Below, piece by piece: positions 33,846-44,501 of a DNA stretch of 64,000 bases. The stretch comes from Hymenopus coronatus (taxonomy: Eukaryota; Arthropoda; Insecta; Mantodea; Hymenopodidae): NCBI GenBank assembly GCA_030762935.1, contig CM060900.1, forward strand, positions 396,879,132 to 396,943,131. Direction: 5' to 3'. The notes beneath the pieces are model-generated. The model was not told where the DNA came from. It saw only the letters and a list, made by a program, of their open reading frames with translations, and made no database searches. Each line of letters starts with the position of its first letter. The stretch's first letter is position 1. Made by a program: the position numbers and the translations under genes.

Positions 33846-33854
33846 TCCCCTATT

Positions 33855-34658
33855 TTATTTTCTCTGTCAATTGTACATAGTAGGCAAAGAAAACTTTTGA
33901 GTTCTTTGTATCGGAAATACTTGTGTTGAAGATCCCTGGCTCCCAAAAACATTTTTATACAACAAATGTTAGTATGTGTGTGTGTGTGTCATTCATTGTC
34001 TGTGGGTGGTAAAACTTAAAGCAAAAAGTCGCTTGAATACCAAACTTGGTATTAAAGTTCAATGTCGTACAAGGATGTGACTAGGAAATTCTCAGGGAAA
34101 AAAGCACCAAAAATGTGTTTATATGAATCGTTTTTCAAAGTTTTCGATTTTCTGAAAAACATTTCTAATGCTTTTGACCAAAATGTCTTATATTAAAGAT
34201 ATTTTATTTATGTTGTAAATATCAGTATATCCTCAACTTTCTTGAATAGCCCTTGCTGCTCTTGATTTTAAATTACTTTTGCATACCTTGTAAATCGTAA
34301 GGACAGACAAAAAAGTCCGTTAAAACATATAATTTATTCCCTATGCGGAGCTAAACTATTTAGGTAGACATATCCCCTATAACTGGTTTCATTTTTAAAA
34401 TAATCAAACTTTTCTCAAACGGGAAGTCATAATCCGTTTCATCTCTCATTTGTTTTACACTTGTCCTTGGAAAGAAAGCTAAATTTCAGTGACAAAAGCA
34501 TAAATAATTTGACCTCCGCTTTACCCCATTGCATTCCCTTATTACCCTTCAACATATAAGGAAGTAAGTAATAACTAATGTTTATCTTGATGAACATTAA
34601 GCATGTAAAACAATGTTTTGGTAATAATGGTTTGTTTGCATAACAGGTAAAGAAAGTT
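33855..34658 (-). mobile_element. Family E copy, near full length, inverted against unit 3
   Basis: Read on the minus strand it runs from 'actttctttacctgttatg' (right) to 'acagagaaaataa' (left) with the family landmarks in order, including the CA-rich stretch (here GT at 33972-33989). With 33071-33845 it forms a tail-to-tail inverted pair. Confidence 0.82.
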
Positions 34659-35216
34659 AATGTGAATGGAACACATCAGATATTTTTATCACTCTATTTT
34701 AAATCGGCCATCTTCAATAGTTTATTACAAAACATAGTATGTATACCGATACATGTTATTCACGGAAGAAACTCTACAAAACGAAAGTAAACTCAGTATA
34801 TATTTGCTAGGAAAGAAAGCACGTGACTTGAACATACAGGGCGGCTCGGAAAACCACGAATAACTTTACACGCAACCCACAAAATCGGCAACACCACATG
34901 ATATGAGACGAACGGCAGATGGAGGAGCAAGCAGGCAATGAGTGTAGAGGCTGATTCTTGGATAACCATTATAATTTATTTTTTATAGAGTTTAAACTTC
35001 AGTAAAATAATAAAAGCAAGGTTATATTTGTATTAAATTATTTTCAATTTGCAGTTATTTCACTAAAATCTAATTACTACATATACAGCTATTTTCAGTT
35101 ATACCATCTCCGTTAAATGAGATCTGTGTTTTTACATGATATAGCTAATTTGTTAAACCAGTTGCTCACACAAATATGAAGAAGCTAACATAGCCAATAC
35201 TTTCATGCAAAGAAAC
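34659..35216. other. Unannotated AT-rich sequence
   Basis: No repeat or coding signal recognised. Confidence 0.35.
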
Positions 35217-35343
35217 TTAATTGCGTGTTGGAGGTAGAATCAGACTGAAAAATGCAATGCCATAGCTAGGATTGAGTTTTTCAGTCTGACTACCGATCCA
35301 ACTTCACGGTTAGTGTGGAAAAACAATTAAGTTAATTGCGTGT
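35217..35343. mobile_element. 103-bp hairpin-bearing insertion with 12-bp direct repeats
   Basis: The direct repeat 'ttaattgcgtgt' lies at 35217-35228 and 35332-35343. Between them, 'gttgga', 'ggtag' and 'tcagactgaaaaa' on the left pair with 'tttttcagtctga', 'ctacc' and 'tccaac' on the right, about 24 base pairs around a ~27-nt loop. The structure looks like a small hairpin RNA copied into the genome, or a miniature foldback element. Confidence 0.6.
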
Positions 35344-35575
35344 GTTTTGAAACTGATAATTACTAAAATAGATCAACCATTTGTATACCGTGGCACACAT
35401 GTTCCAGAAAATGGATTATTTTTCATGCATATTAATAAATTGTAGCTGCAAATCCAGCCTTAGCGTTGCAGATTCGGCATGCATAGGATTTAGAGAAAGG
35501 TCAAAATCATAAGCCTTGGCGTTTACCCAGATTTTTGGTAAGGTTTTGTTTCGAAATCGGCTTACCCTCCCCGTA

Positions 35576-35914
35576 TTTGTAGGGATGACACCCCCCCCCT
35601 TCCAAGGACTTACAAGCCAACGCCCAGGGGTCAGAAGCCTGACGGGCAGCCTACGGCACGGAACCACAAAATGACGAACTTGTTACGAGGGCTCAGTCCA
35701 TGGCCAGGCATTAACACGAGGAACTGGATGATATGAAATGTAAGCGAAATTGATGATTGGAAAGATGAGATTGGAACAATTGGTGGAATAAATGGCAGGG
35801 GAAACCGGGAGACGCCGCTTCGTCCACCACGAATCCCACATGCGGGCGCTTGGGATCGAACTCGGGCCACCTAAATGGGAGGCGCGCTGTCCAACCACTC
35901 AACCACAGTGCTGC
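35576..35914 (-). mobile_element. SINE family C (family B head, different 3' body), copy 1
   Basis: The right part read on the minus strand is a family B head: 'gtggttgagtggttggacag', B box 'gagttcgatccc', 'atgtgggattcgtggtggac'. After that the sequence departs from family B and instead matches 41345-41640 and 43985-44270 ('atggccaggcattaa' and 'gatatgaaatg' region). It is a head-sharing but distinct family or subfamily. Confidence 0.65.
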
Positions 35915-36054
35915 CTTTTGGTAAGGTAATATCTTGTTCTCATATCTATTTTAGAGGGATTGTAACTGTCCCTTCCAAGGTTCTAACCGTATGGCAAAGG
36001 TTTTAATTACACGTATATGTTTACTATATTTTGAATTTTTCCACGTTGGTCAAA

Positions 36055-36201
36055 CTCATTTAAGTTGTAACTAAGAAATGTTTCCGGGTTGTTTTGCCGT
36101 GGTCTGCTGGTGTTAGGAGTACCACGGCAAAACAACCCGGAAACATTTCTTAGTTACACTGACTCCGGCCGTGAAAGCCTACGTTCTCTCATTTAAGTTG
36201 T
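36055..36201. mobile_element. 119-bp insertion with a perfect 36-bp stem hairpin and 14-bp target duplication
   Basis: The direct repeat 'ctcatttaagttgt' occurs at 36055-36068 and 36188-36201. The inserted 119 bp contain a perfect inverted repeat of 36 bp (36067-36102 and 36122-36157; core 'tttccgggttgttttgccg') around a 19-nt loop. The first two bases of the left arm overlap the direct repeat. A 30-nt single-stranded tail 'actgactccggccgtgaaag' and onward follows. No mismatch in the stem means the insertion is young or the arms are kept identical. The target duplication argues for retroposition or transposition. Confidence 0.85.
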
Positions 36202-38349
36202 TTAATTAATTAATGTATTTATTTAATAACTCACTTTCAAATGCGTCCAAATTACAGCAAGTATTTCCAAAAGGAATGTCTTAATATACAGGCTTACAAT
36301 CTCCCATAGTGACATTCTATTTGTAACTCTGTCGGGGCTCACCACATCAGGTTAACAGGCTACTTCACGTATTGCCATCTGTCACCTATACGAACTTCCT
36401 CAACGACATATTCTGTCATACACGGGAAGGTAAAAAGTCGCGTGTCGTTTTGTCGCGTGAACCAGTTAATGCCCATGCCTGACAGTGAAGCTGCAATATA
36501 TGAATGTAGCAATATGTAGAGCAAAACTTCCCTTAAAAGAAGGGCTAAACTTACCTCTCTGCTCCAAGGAAATATGGATTAACTCTGTGAAGTTTTGCAA
36601 ACTTCACGGTACAAAATGGCAGATGTAGAGCCATTTGAAAAGTATATTTAAACAATGAGCATTGTGCCTAAATTTGTATACTATATATAAAAGTAAAAAG
36701 GATATTTCTATTAACAAAATTTTAAAAAACTAAAAACGCATCCTCTTAAATAAAACTATTTAAAAGAATACTCAACGTTTCTGCAATTTAAATTGTATGT
36801 AAATGAATATCTTAACGAGAGTTAATATTCACACAATGCATTAAATTTTGATTTCAGCGTAGTACCTTATCAACTGCCTTACTTAAAAGGCAAGGAAACC
36901 AGTGACGTTAGAAACACACCTTCAATTTAGTTGGCCAAGTAGATTTTAGACTCTGATACACATATGTACACTCTGAGGATGTTTTATTTCTATGCTCAAA
37001 ACGATAGTTTTGTATAACGCTTAGGAGAAACGGTAAATCTGCAGAAATTTGTTGAGATTGGAACCTCTCTATCACCTGGTTTTCTGAGGAAAACTGCGCT
37101 CTTGAATTTCTCGACAAAAAGGTTGCTCTAACTCTACTGCTATAGCCGTAGACGTTTCTGGGAAATCAAAACCAATTAAATAAAAATAATAACAGAAAGA
37201 GGGAGGAAATAAAAAATATATCACTTCAAAGAACCTAATAGCCCAGATAATTAAAAAGTTTATTGCAGCCGATACCTCTACGGATAAATCAAAACCGCCC
37301 ATGGGCTTTGGTTCTCCCTTCCCCTTAAATCCCAATTGTTATCCTTAGTTCATTTTTCCTTTCATCGGATGCTCCTCCTCGTTCCTTGGGGCTGTTGGCT
37401 TGTTTTCAGTGAAGAAGGAGTTGCTCCCTCCGTTTTTTTAATCCACAGGGCTTTATCTTGTTTAGAACAGTTGTTGCCTGCTGCTATTGGAGTTCTTTTG
37501 GGTATCATCAGTAACATGTGAAGACTTTCCTATCGTCCCTAATCCTCTTGCAGCTTAGCCCCATTATTCATTTAACCTTATTGCTTATGTTCTTGAATTA
37601 TCCATTGAATATTTTTTTTTTAAAAAATTGGAACTATTTTAGTTTGTAGTTTGTTTGAGCTATTAGAGAAACAATAGAAGTGTGTACTCTTGATTTGTGA
37701 AGAAAGAAAGTTATAGAAATTATATACTGATATATTTGTTTCAAATATTAAGCGATAATAATGGGTGGCACAAAGTACTGTCCATGCATATACACGGAGC
37801 AGTGTTAACATGTTACGCAGTGGCATGGTCTGATTGCTGCAGTCGGCCAGCAGGTACCAAGTATCAAGTCTGTCCAATACCTAGCGTCCACGTGACGCAT
37901 GCGGACAGAGAAATAGTCTAAGCAATGCCCAGTTCTTAGCAACTTACACGGAAAGGTCTTGCATGATGAGATGAAGGAAACTAGCCGTAGAGATGATCCC
38001 TGCTAATTCAAGTCGCACATAAATGAATAGCGAAAGCCACTAGTGTATCTTTCAATTCGGTCCGTAGAATCAAAGCTGAATTAGAACGTATTGAGTTAGG
38101 CGAATATGTGTCTTTCTCAGCACCTCATAGAGAAAGATCAAGAAGATCCAGAAAGCCCGGTTTGGCGTCTTGAATCAGTGCGTTATTCGCCGTACAGAGA
38201 ATGGCTATTATTTACAAGAAAAATAAAGGCCGATGCTTGAAAACATCTAGGCTAAGTCTGGTACACAAAAGTTGTCAGGTATCGCATAAAAGTCACGTGA
38301 ACTAATCTTTGTTTCTTATAAGCTGCCCCGCTGATATAAATTATGCCTC
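36202..38349. other. Unannotated sequence
   Basis: Frames at 37072-37335 (minus), 37336-37521 (plus) and 37620-37877 (minus) have no recognisable motif. Around 38060-38270 a plus-strand translation ('APHRERSRRSRKPG', later 'AIIYKKNKGRCLK') faintly resembles the N-terminal part of insect DDE_3-type transposon proteins, but too weakly to call. Confidence 0.35.
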
Positions 38350-38860
38350 TCACAATTCACATCCCCTTTCGCCTGATTGGCTTTGAATGCAGTATATAAA
38401 TCCTACACAAAATAAGGTCAGGCGATAAAAGCGATATAAACACTCCGTCACAAAAGACGTAGGTACTTTCGCCATCTCAGAGATAGGTTTAAAACGAAGC
38501 ATCCTCGCCTATTTCACCACAGCAGCCAATAAGAGGTGACAGCTAAGATATACGAGGCACTCTTACAGTAGACAGCTGTCATCTATTTGCATGACCAGTA
38601 CAGCCCACATTTATTGCTGAGCTACCTCTTCTATAAGAGAACAACTGCCGTGCGCAGCCATCAAGTAGTGTCTAGTCTGTCAGACAGCGAGACATGTTGA
38701 GACCATTTCTAGGTCTACTTATTTAGAATCAGTGCAAGGACATATGAGTGTGCTTATCCCTGTCTATTTTATTTGCTTTCATGTTGTTTCAAGCTGATTT
38801 TGGAAGACGAGGAAAATCGCTGTAATCTGGTATCAGAGAACTTCTTTGTAGATGAATGTA
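38350..38860 (+). promoter_or_regulatory. Promoter-like cluster (CCAAT, TATA, initiator, DPE spacing)
   Basis: At 38521-38528 'agccaata' is a CCAAT-type box. At 38632-38638 'tataaga' is a TATA-like box. The A of 'atcaag' at 38663 lies 31 bp further on, the usual start distance, and 'agaca' at 38692-38696 fits the downstream promoter element position (+30). A second set, 'gattgg' at 38375 and 'tatataaa' at 38393-38400, lies upstream. A donor-like 'gtaagc' occurs near 38859. No open frame follows ('atgttgag...' closes after ten codons), so it could be a gene 5' end, a transposon LTR, or chance. Confidence 0.3.
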
Positions 38861-39043
38861 AGCGTTAAAATCTACAAAACCAATACTATCCAGTACACAG
38901 ATCGTGGAAAGAACTGCCATGCGCACTAATATATCTCACACTTCGAACTTGACGAAACCCCCAATGGAAGGCATCTTCTAATAGTGTGAAAGCGCTACAT
39001 ATGTCAAGATTGTAGCAAAAGTGTATTTTAGTAAAGAATGGTC

Positions 39044-39074
<31 letters not shown>

Positions 39075-40654
39075 TATTTATTTAACTATGATTGTTTTTC
39101 AGGTTCTATGTAGTGTACCTATAATATTTTCTGTAAAAATAAAAGCAAAATATCATATTCAAATTTCATAATAAAATATCAGACTATAAATAACTTCCAA
39201 TTAAAAAAGCAGCTTCAATGTGTACTCGACGGGGGAATGGGATCATTGGGAAAGTTGCAGGAAGTGCTACAGCTTGGAATTAGGCAACCAAGACTTACCT
39301 ATAAACTTAGACCTTCCTCTCTGACTCTCTCTGTCTCTTTTTACCTTGTTTCAAAATAAGCCACATTGATTGCAGCAATGAGCAATAATACACGATGGCA
39401 CAAGAAAACAAAGAAGGCTTCCGCCTGTTTTGATTGACAAACCATACATTTGGGTTTTCCAAGTAGAAACTCAATCTATATTATGTTGGTATCACAATGA
39501 TACAACCAGATTTAACTATTTGCTCAGTTGAAACCACATATTGTACCGAATATCTGGGGTTTAGTTACAAATGAAGCTGCAGATAAAAATATTCACTAGC
39601 CTGAAAACGCCTCCTCGTAATGTTTAAGGAAAGTGAAGAGACGCAGAAAATGTAGCTAGTAAGTGAAATTAAGTTAGGAGCCACAAAAACAACCTAATTA
39701 CTATGAAACAGGAAAGAACTGCAACAAATAATTCAGAAAGAATCTTAAAAATTTTGTATTTAGATGGGCTACCGTATACTCCACAAAAATAATGCTTTTG
39801 CAATTTACGAGGGCAGCTACACTGCCATTTTTGGCAAGAGTGACGTCGAGCGGCTAGTTTATCGTTTGTAAAGATCAGGCAAAGGATTAGTTTTCGTAAC
39901 AGTTTCCATAGTTGCGGTTCCAAAAATATTAGGCTCCAAATAACCGTTGTAGAATAAGTCAAGCACTGCACAAACACCTATATTACTATTTGAGAAAGAT
40001 AATTTTGGTACATTGGTACCTGCCTGACACGGGTTCTTTTTGCATCAAATCATGATCCTCGCTCCTTAAGGAATATTCTCAAGTGGCAGCAGATGCTTCT
40101 CTCTTCTCGTCTCCATATTCAGACATGCACATGTATATTCGCTCATGCCGTTATTAATAATATAGGTGGATGCCGCTATAATCTCAGTACCTACTATGGT
40201 TATCATATTCGTGATCATCATCGTCGTAACCAGCTTGTGTCACTTTCCATGACACTAATGCTTATAACTAACCAAAACTAATTGGGTGATTGCTATCCTT
40301 ATGTGTATCGTAAGATCTAAAGGGCCTAATTGGGTATGGTTAACAGGAAGATTACCTAATGGGGTGCTGTTTATTGCAACTTGGCAGCATGGTTGGTTCC
40401 AAGGCCTCGTATCAAATGTTTGTACGAACCCAATCTGCTCTTCACAAGCAGAGCGTTACTTTTGGAACTGGTAATAAAACTCTTGAACTTCGTGTTAGTT
40501 GAAAGGCTGTTATACTGCAAGTACCAATGGAGCTAGAGCTATTTTTCCAAACCTACCAACTACCCTCTACAACTTGGTTACTTTGAGAGGAGGATATATA
40601 TATACAGGATATAATTGGAGAAAGAAACCTTCCTTTTGTCCAATGAAAAAGAGG
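38861..40654. other. Unannotated sequence with an ATT microsatellite
   Basis: An (ATT)n run lies at 39043-39083. Frames at 39669-39977 (minus) and 40286-40474 (plus) carry no recognised motif. Confidence 0.4.
39043..39083. repeat. (ATT)n microsatellite
   Basis: About ten 'att' units grade into 'attt' units. Confidence 0.95.
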
Positions 40655-40888
40655 CATTTCCCGTCTCAGTAGTGTGGAGGTAGTGGGTCTGCCTCACATT
40701 CAGAAGTTGCGAGTTTGAAACTCACTTAAGATGAGTTACCGGATAAGATTTTTGCGGGGATTTCCTTATCGTGAGAAGACGAATGTGCTGTAGCTTTAGG
40801 CTCCATGCACCCGGAGCTAATTTGAGTATAATTTCACCGAGTCCACTCATCGTCTGTTGTGTCCTACCAGGTTAAAGGACATTAAGCT

Positions 40889-40890
<2 letters not shown>
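40655..40890 (+). mobile_element. tRNA-Val-like SINE, family J, ending at a (GA)n run
   Basis: The head 'cagtagtgtggaggtagtgg', 'gtctgcctcacattcagaag' and 'gcgagtttgaaactc' lines up with the D-arm, anticodon arm (CAC position) and T-arm of a valine-type tRNA. The body continues to 'aggttaaaggacattaagc', and the simple (AG)n run after it (40891-40934) may be its 3' tail. No second copy is seen in the window. Confidence 0.5.

Positions 40891-40934
<44 letters not shown>
40891..40934. repeat. (AG)n microsatellite
   Basis: An uninterrupted AG run of 44 bp. Confidence 0.97.
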
Positions 40935-40935
<1 letters not shown>

Positions 40936-41344
40936 GGATATTCTTATTCATTTGACTTTCACATTTCATCAACATTTCTGAGCAAGTTGTACAGCCGCTA
41001 TCCGCTTTATGCAACAATAGAGGCTTAGAAGAACTTGTAACAATTCTTGACATACCTTTCGTGATAAGTAAAGATGTTTGTGATTATAAACGTCTAAAAG
41101 CAAAGGCAGGGGACACCTACAAATTGTGCGATGATTGCTGTCCCTGCATGTTGGTTTATTCATGTTATCATCGAAGTAATTTGATGAACATGAACGGAAA
41201 TTTGACTTCAGAATAGCACATGTAAAAAAAAAAAAAAAAAAAAGAGATATCTCAAACCTTTCTTTGTTCTTTATATTATATATTTTACTATACATAATAA
41301 AGTAATAACTTCTTCTGTTTGTACTCCTCATATGTAGAAACAAC

Positions 41345-41640
41345 AAATCAGCGCCTGGGATCAAACGCCTGTTGAGGCTCTGAATCAGAGAGAAAAGCCA
41401 GGTGGTGTGATCAGCCCAATGCCTGGTATGAAATTGAGGAAGCGGATGCTATTAAATGACGTGAAATTTGTGATAGGAAATATGGGTATGGAGCAATTAG
41501 AGGAATTAATAAAACCGGAGAACCCAGAGAAAACCTACCCAGGCGCATCTTTGTTCACCACAAATCCCTCATATGGTCGCCTGAGATCAAACCCGAGCAG
41601 CCTAGATGAGGCGCAACCAAACATAGTAACAACGTGTAAT
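41345..41640 (-). mobile_element. SINE family C, copy 2
   Basis: It shares 'atgcctggtatgaaattg' and 'gaagcggatg' with the family C copies at 35576 and 43985, and the head part 'tggtgaacaaagatgcgcc', 'atgagggatttgtgg' and 'gggtttgatctc' with family B. It is more diverged than the B copies. Confidence 0.6.
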
Positions 41641-42487
41641 TAAAACCATTTAACTTAAAATTTAAATCTTGAAACATTTTATTGAGCACTTTTGCTGGTT
41701 CAAAATGCTCCATATTATTCCGTTTTATCCGTACAAAATGAGTAATTGGTGCAACTAAGTACCTTCAAGATAAAAATTGTATTCCTAAAATATTTGTTTG
41801 CGTATGAGTATTATAAAAAGCCACATAACCTATTCGCTAATAAGACGGATGGCGTGTAGTATGGGGTATAATTTCATTCTTGTGTCTTTGGCTTAAATCA
41901 CAATATGGACATATACACAAAACTGTCGCTTTATTATGAACTTTTTACAGCACCAATTACCTACTTGGCATCTTAGTGGCTTTATACACATTTTACCAGT
42001 GTTTACTTTATGGCGGCATTTTAAATGACAGAATTTCGAAACTACATTAAAACATTGAAATGTTGTGAAACGAAAACACCAGAAGAATCAGAACACAGAC
42101 TGAACTGCAACGCATCTGTAAAAGATTGTTTAAAAGCTGTGCCGTATGCGAGCAGCAATCGAGGAAGATTTTCAACGCCATCTTTAAAAAAAAATTACAG
42201 CATAATGTGGGTATAAATTGCTGTAAAATTTTCTTTTTCTGTTATAGTCGCACGATGAAACGCCTACATCGCTACAAGGTTTCGTTAAAGCACTTAATAT
42301 TAGCATAGCATGTCCTCAGAAAAAAGAAAATGAAGGTCGTTAACATAAACGTGTTGATTATCTATTTATTATGACGTCCTTTATATCAACAAAATGATTC
42401 TCTAACGCGTAATACGTGTTGCGTATTGTCGGTGTTAAATTGATACTTCTGTTATATTTATTTTCAATTATCATAAAGGAGTTCAAA
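41641..42487. other. Unannotated sequence
   Basis: Overlapping small frames at 42025-42216 and 42126-42308 show no domain. Confidence 0.35.
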
Positions 42488-42945
42488 ATGCCAAAGACAC
42501 TTTAACTGTTTGAGGTTTCTTGGTTAGATTGGTTGTAAATGCCAAAGACAATTTAACTGTTTGAGGTTTCTTGGTTAGATTGGTTGTAAATGCCAAAGAC
42601 AATTTAACTGTTTGAGGTTTGTTGGTTAGATTGGTTGTAAATGCCAAAGACAATTTAACTGTTTGAGGTTTCTTGGTTAGATTGGTTGTAAATGCCAAAG
42701 ACAATTTAACTGTTTGAGGTTTCTTGGTTAGATTGGTTTTAAATGCCAAAGACAATTTAACTGTTTGATGTTTCTTGGTTAGATTGGTTTTAAATGCCAA
42801 AGACAATTTGACTGTTTGATGTTTCTTGGTTAGATTGGTTTTAAATGCCAAAGACAATTTAACTGTTGGAGGTTTCTTGGTTAGATTTGTTTTAAATGCC
42901 AAAGACAATTCAACTGTTTGATGTTTCTTGGTTACATTGGTGGTT
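42488..42945. repeat. 51-bp minisatellite array, about 9 units
   Basis: The unit 'atgccaaagacaatttaact' plus 'gtttgaggtttcttggtt' and 'agattggttgtaa' repeats nine times with few changes. Only one of six frames stays open: a 141-codon minus-strand frame (42483-42908) with a 17-residue period ('SLAFKTNLTKKPQTVKL'). The differences between units change amino acids as often as not (Thr/Lys, Pro/His, Lys/Asn), so I see no sign of selection on a protein. Confidence 0.96.
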
Positions 42946-43984
42946 GTAACATGATCTCGTTCTGCACCCGCTGCTCACTAATGGCATTACCTGAAAGGGC
43001 AACAACTATGAAAAAGTATCGACATTGACACACCTGGTGTACATTGCCAATTTGTGTGCACCAGTAACGGCAGACATTTGTGATGGTCACAAGACGATTT
43101 GAACCAATAAAGGATTAGCTGCGATTTGCTGCATATCCTTCACGTAAATGCGATAGGTGGGTATATTTATATCGATACCATGCGGTAGGATCCGATTATC
43201 GCTAATAATTGGAGACAAGAGAGAAACATTATTCTAGCTCAACATACACAAGCTCGCTCGCTGTGATTTAGGGAAACGTTTCCCGGTTTCCTTTTGCGTG
43301 GTTCTAATAGCATCAGCTAGGGGACTAAATGCGAATTCCCACAATGCTTTGTATACCTCAGCTGACAGGCCTGCAATCTTCCCAGAAGGGATCTAGATGT
43401 GATGTGTTAGTTGAATGCTTATAGGTGATGCGTACGAAAACAATAGAGCTATGTGATATTATGTTTTTAAAACTTACCGAATATAACAAATTACAAATAC
43501 TTGTTGAGAATGATCAAGTACGATCAATGTGTGCAGAGTGATGTGTCAAAGCAAATTAGAAAAGAAATGACTGACTGCATTCTACTTATTCCCTTTAAGT
43601 CTGAGCTTCTGTGGTAATTGAAACAGTCACTTATATTAATTGTTCTTAGAGAGCTCTCTCCACCCCTCTCTTTTCCTGTGTTTATGTATTTTTCTCGCAT
43701 ATGATTATGGGGAACTTCAGACTGAATTTATGTTTCACAATAACTGGATTACTTACGGAGAAAATATTGAACACATGTTTCTTTCCGCTTTGTAGGAACT
43801 CAAATGTTATTGCCTATTTGATGTTATCACGAAGACCTTGATGTTATGTTAGACGAAGGTGAAACACTGTTTCTTTACAATGAAAATGTTCCAACTACTT
43901 CTTTGTTGGATGAGAATGTGTTTATGGCACAGATTCATTATTTCTGTAACTGTTTAGTAAGATTTTATTATATTTTTTTTTCTT
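42946..43984. other. Unannotated sequence
   Basis: No shared repeat or coding signal is recognised. The frame at 43846-44043 runs into the family C SINE. Confidence 0.35.
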
Positions 43985-44270
43985 CAGCCCCTCTTTACCC
44001 TCCTGGCATTTACAACCACCAGGACTTACAAGTGAGCGACTAGGTTCCGATGCCTGTTCAGGGGCAGAGGCTCTGAGTTCAAGGAAATCCAGGATGAGTA
44101 ATCAGTCCGATGCCTGATAAGAAACTGAAGAAGTGGATATGAAATGACGGTGAAAGGGAGGAATGGAAAGGTGATTATGTGCAACTGATGGAATTCGTGC
44201 CAAGCGTAAACCTGAGAACCCGGAGAAACCCACCCAGACTTCGACCACCACAAAGATTTTATAGGTTGAC
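43985..44270 (-). mobile_element. SINE family C, copy 3, lacking the tRNA-like head
   Basis: It keeps 'gatgcctgataagaaactga' and 'gaagtggatatgaaatgac' of family C and the adjoining 'cccggagaaaccc' and 'cgaccaccacaaag' stretch, but stops before the B-box region. Confidence 0.55.
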
Positions 44271-44302
44271 AACTTAGAAAAAAATGCTGAGAGGGAACTT
44301 AC

Positions 44303-44388
44303 CGTTGCTGACTTCTCTCCACTCTTGCTCCTCGCTCCATGTCTCCTCCTCCTTGTTGCACGCCGGGCAGTTTCTCACCATCAGTCAT
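44303..44388 (-). CDS. Candidate first coding exon of an unknown gene
   Basis: On the minus strand an ATG at 44388 in good context ('gtgacaATGac', A at -3) opens a frame that begins 'MTDGEKLPGVQQGGGDMERG' and has 28 complete codons. The frame stops two codons past the splice point ('cggtaag'), whereas the canonical donor CG|GTAAGT at 44302-44297 would let it continue. The exon is GC-richer than its surroundings and free of repeat sequence. A TATA box lies about 105-113 bp upstream. If real, the intron runs leftward into the family C SINE and further exons lie to the left; I could not find them. The peptide is hydrophilic with no domain. It could still be a chance coincidence of start, frame and donor. 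Confidence 0.35.
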
Positions 44389-44492
44389 TGTCACTGTAGG
44401 GGAAACGTTCTCACCCTTTGGTCGCACCTGCGCTGAAGAACATTCTTTTCTCCGGTTTTAACCTACAGTCATTTAGGCGCAGTTTCAGTAAG

Positions 44493-44501
44493 ATTTTTAT
44501 A
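44493..44501 (-). promoter_or_regulatory. TATA-box candidate upstream of the 44.3-kb exon
   Basis: On the minus strand 'tataaaaat' begins at 44501. A start site about 30 bp further would lie near 44470, giving a ~80-nt 5' leader before the ATG at 44388. No strong initiator match is seen at that point. Confidence 0.3.

Larger units (their letters stand above)
32781..33850. repeat. Macro-tandem unit 3, truncated
   Basis: It begins like units 1 and 2 (landmark at 32833, then 'cattcaaacttccagaatctg'), enters family E, carries SINE D, and breaks off near 33850 where an inverted family E copy starts. Only the first quarter of the unit is present. Confidence 0.8.

Noticed and set aside
38663..39000. 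An LTR retrotransposon beginning at the 38.6-kb promoter-like region
   Set aside because: No second LTR copy, primer-binding site, polypurine tract or gag/pol similarity could be found in the window.
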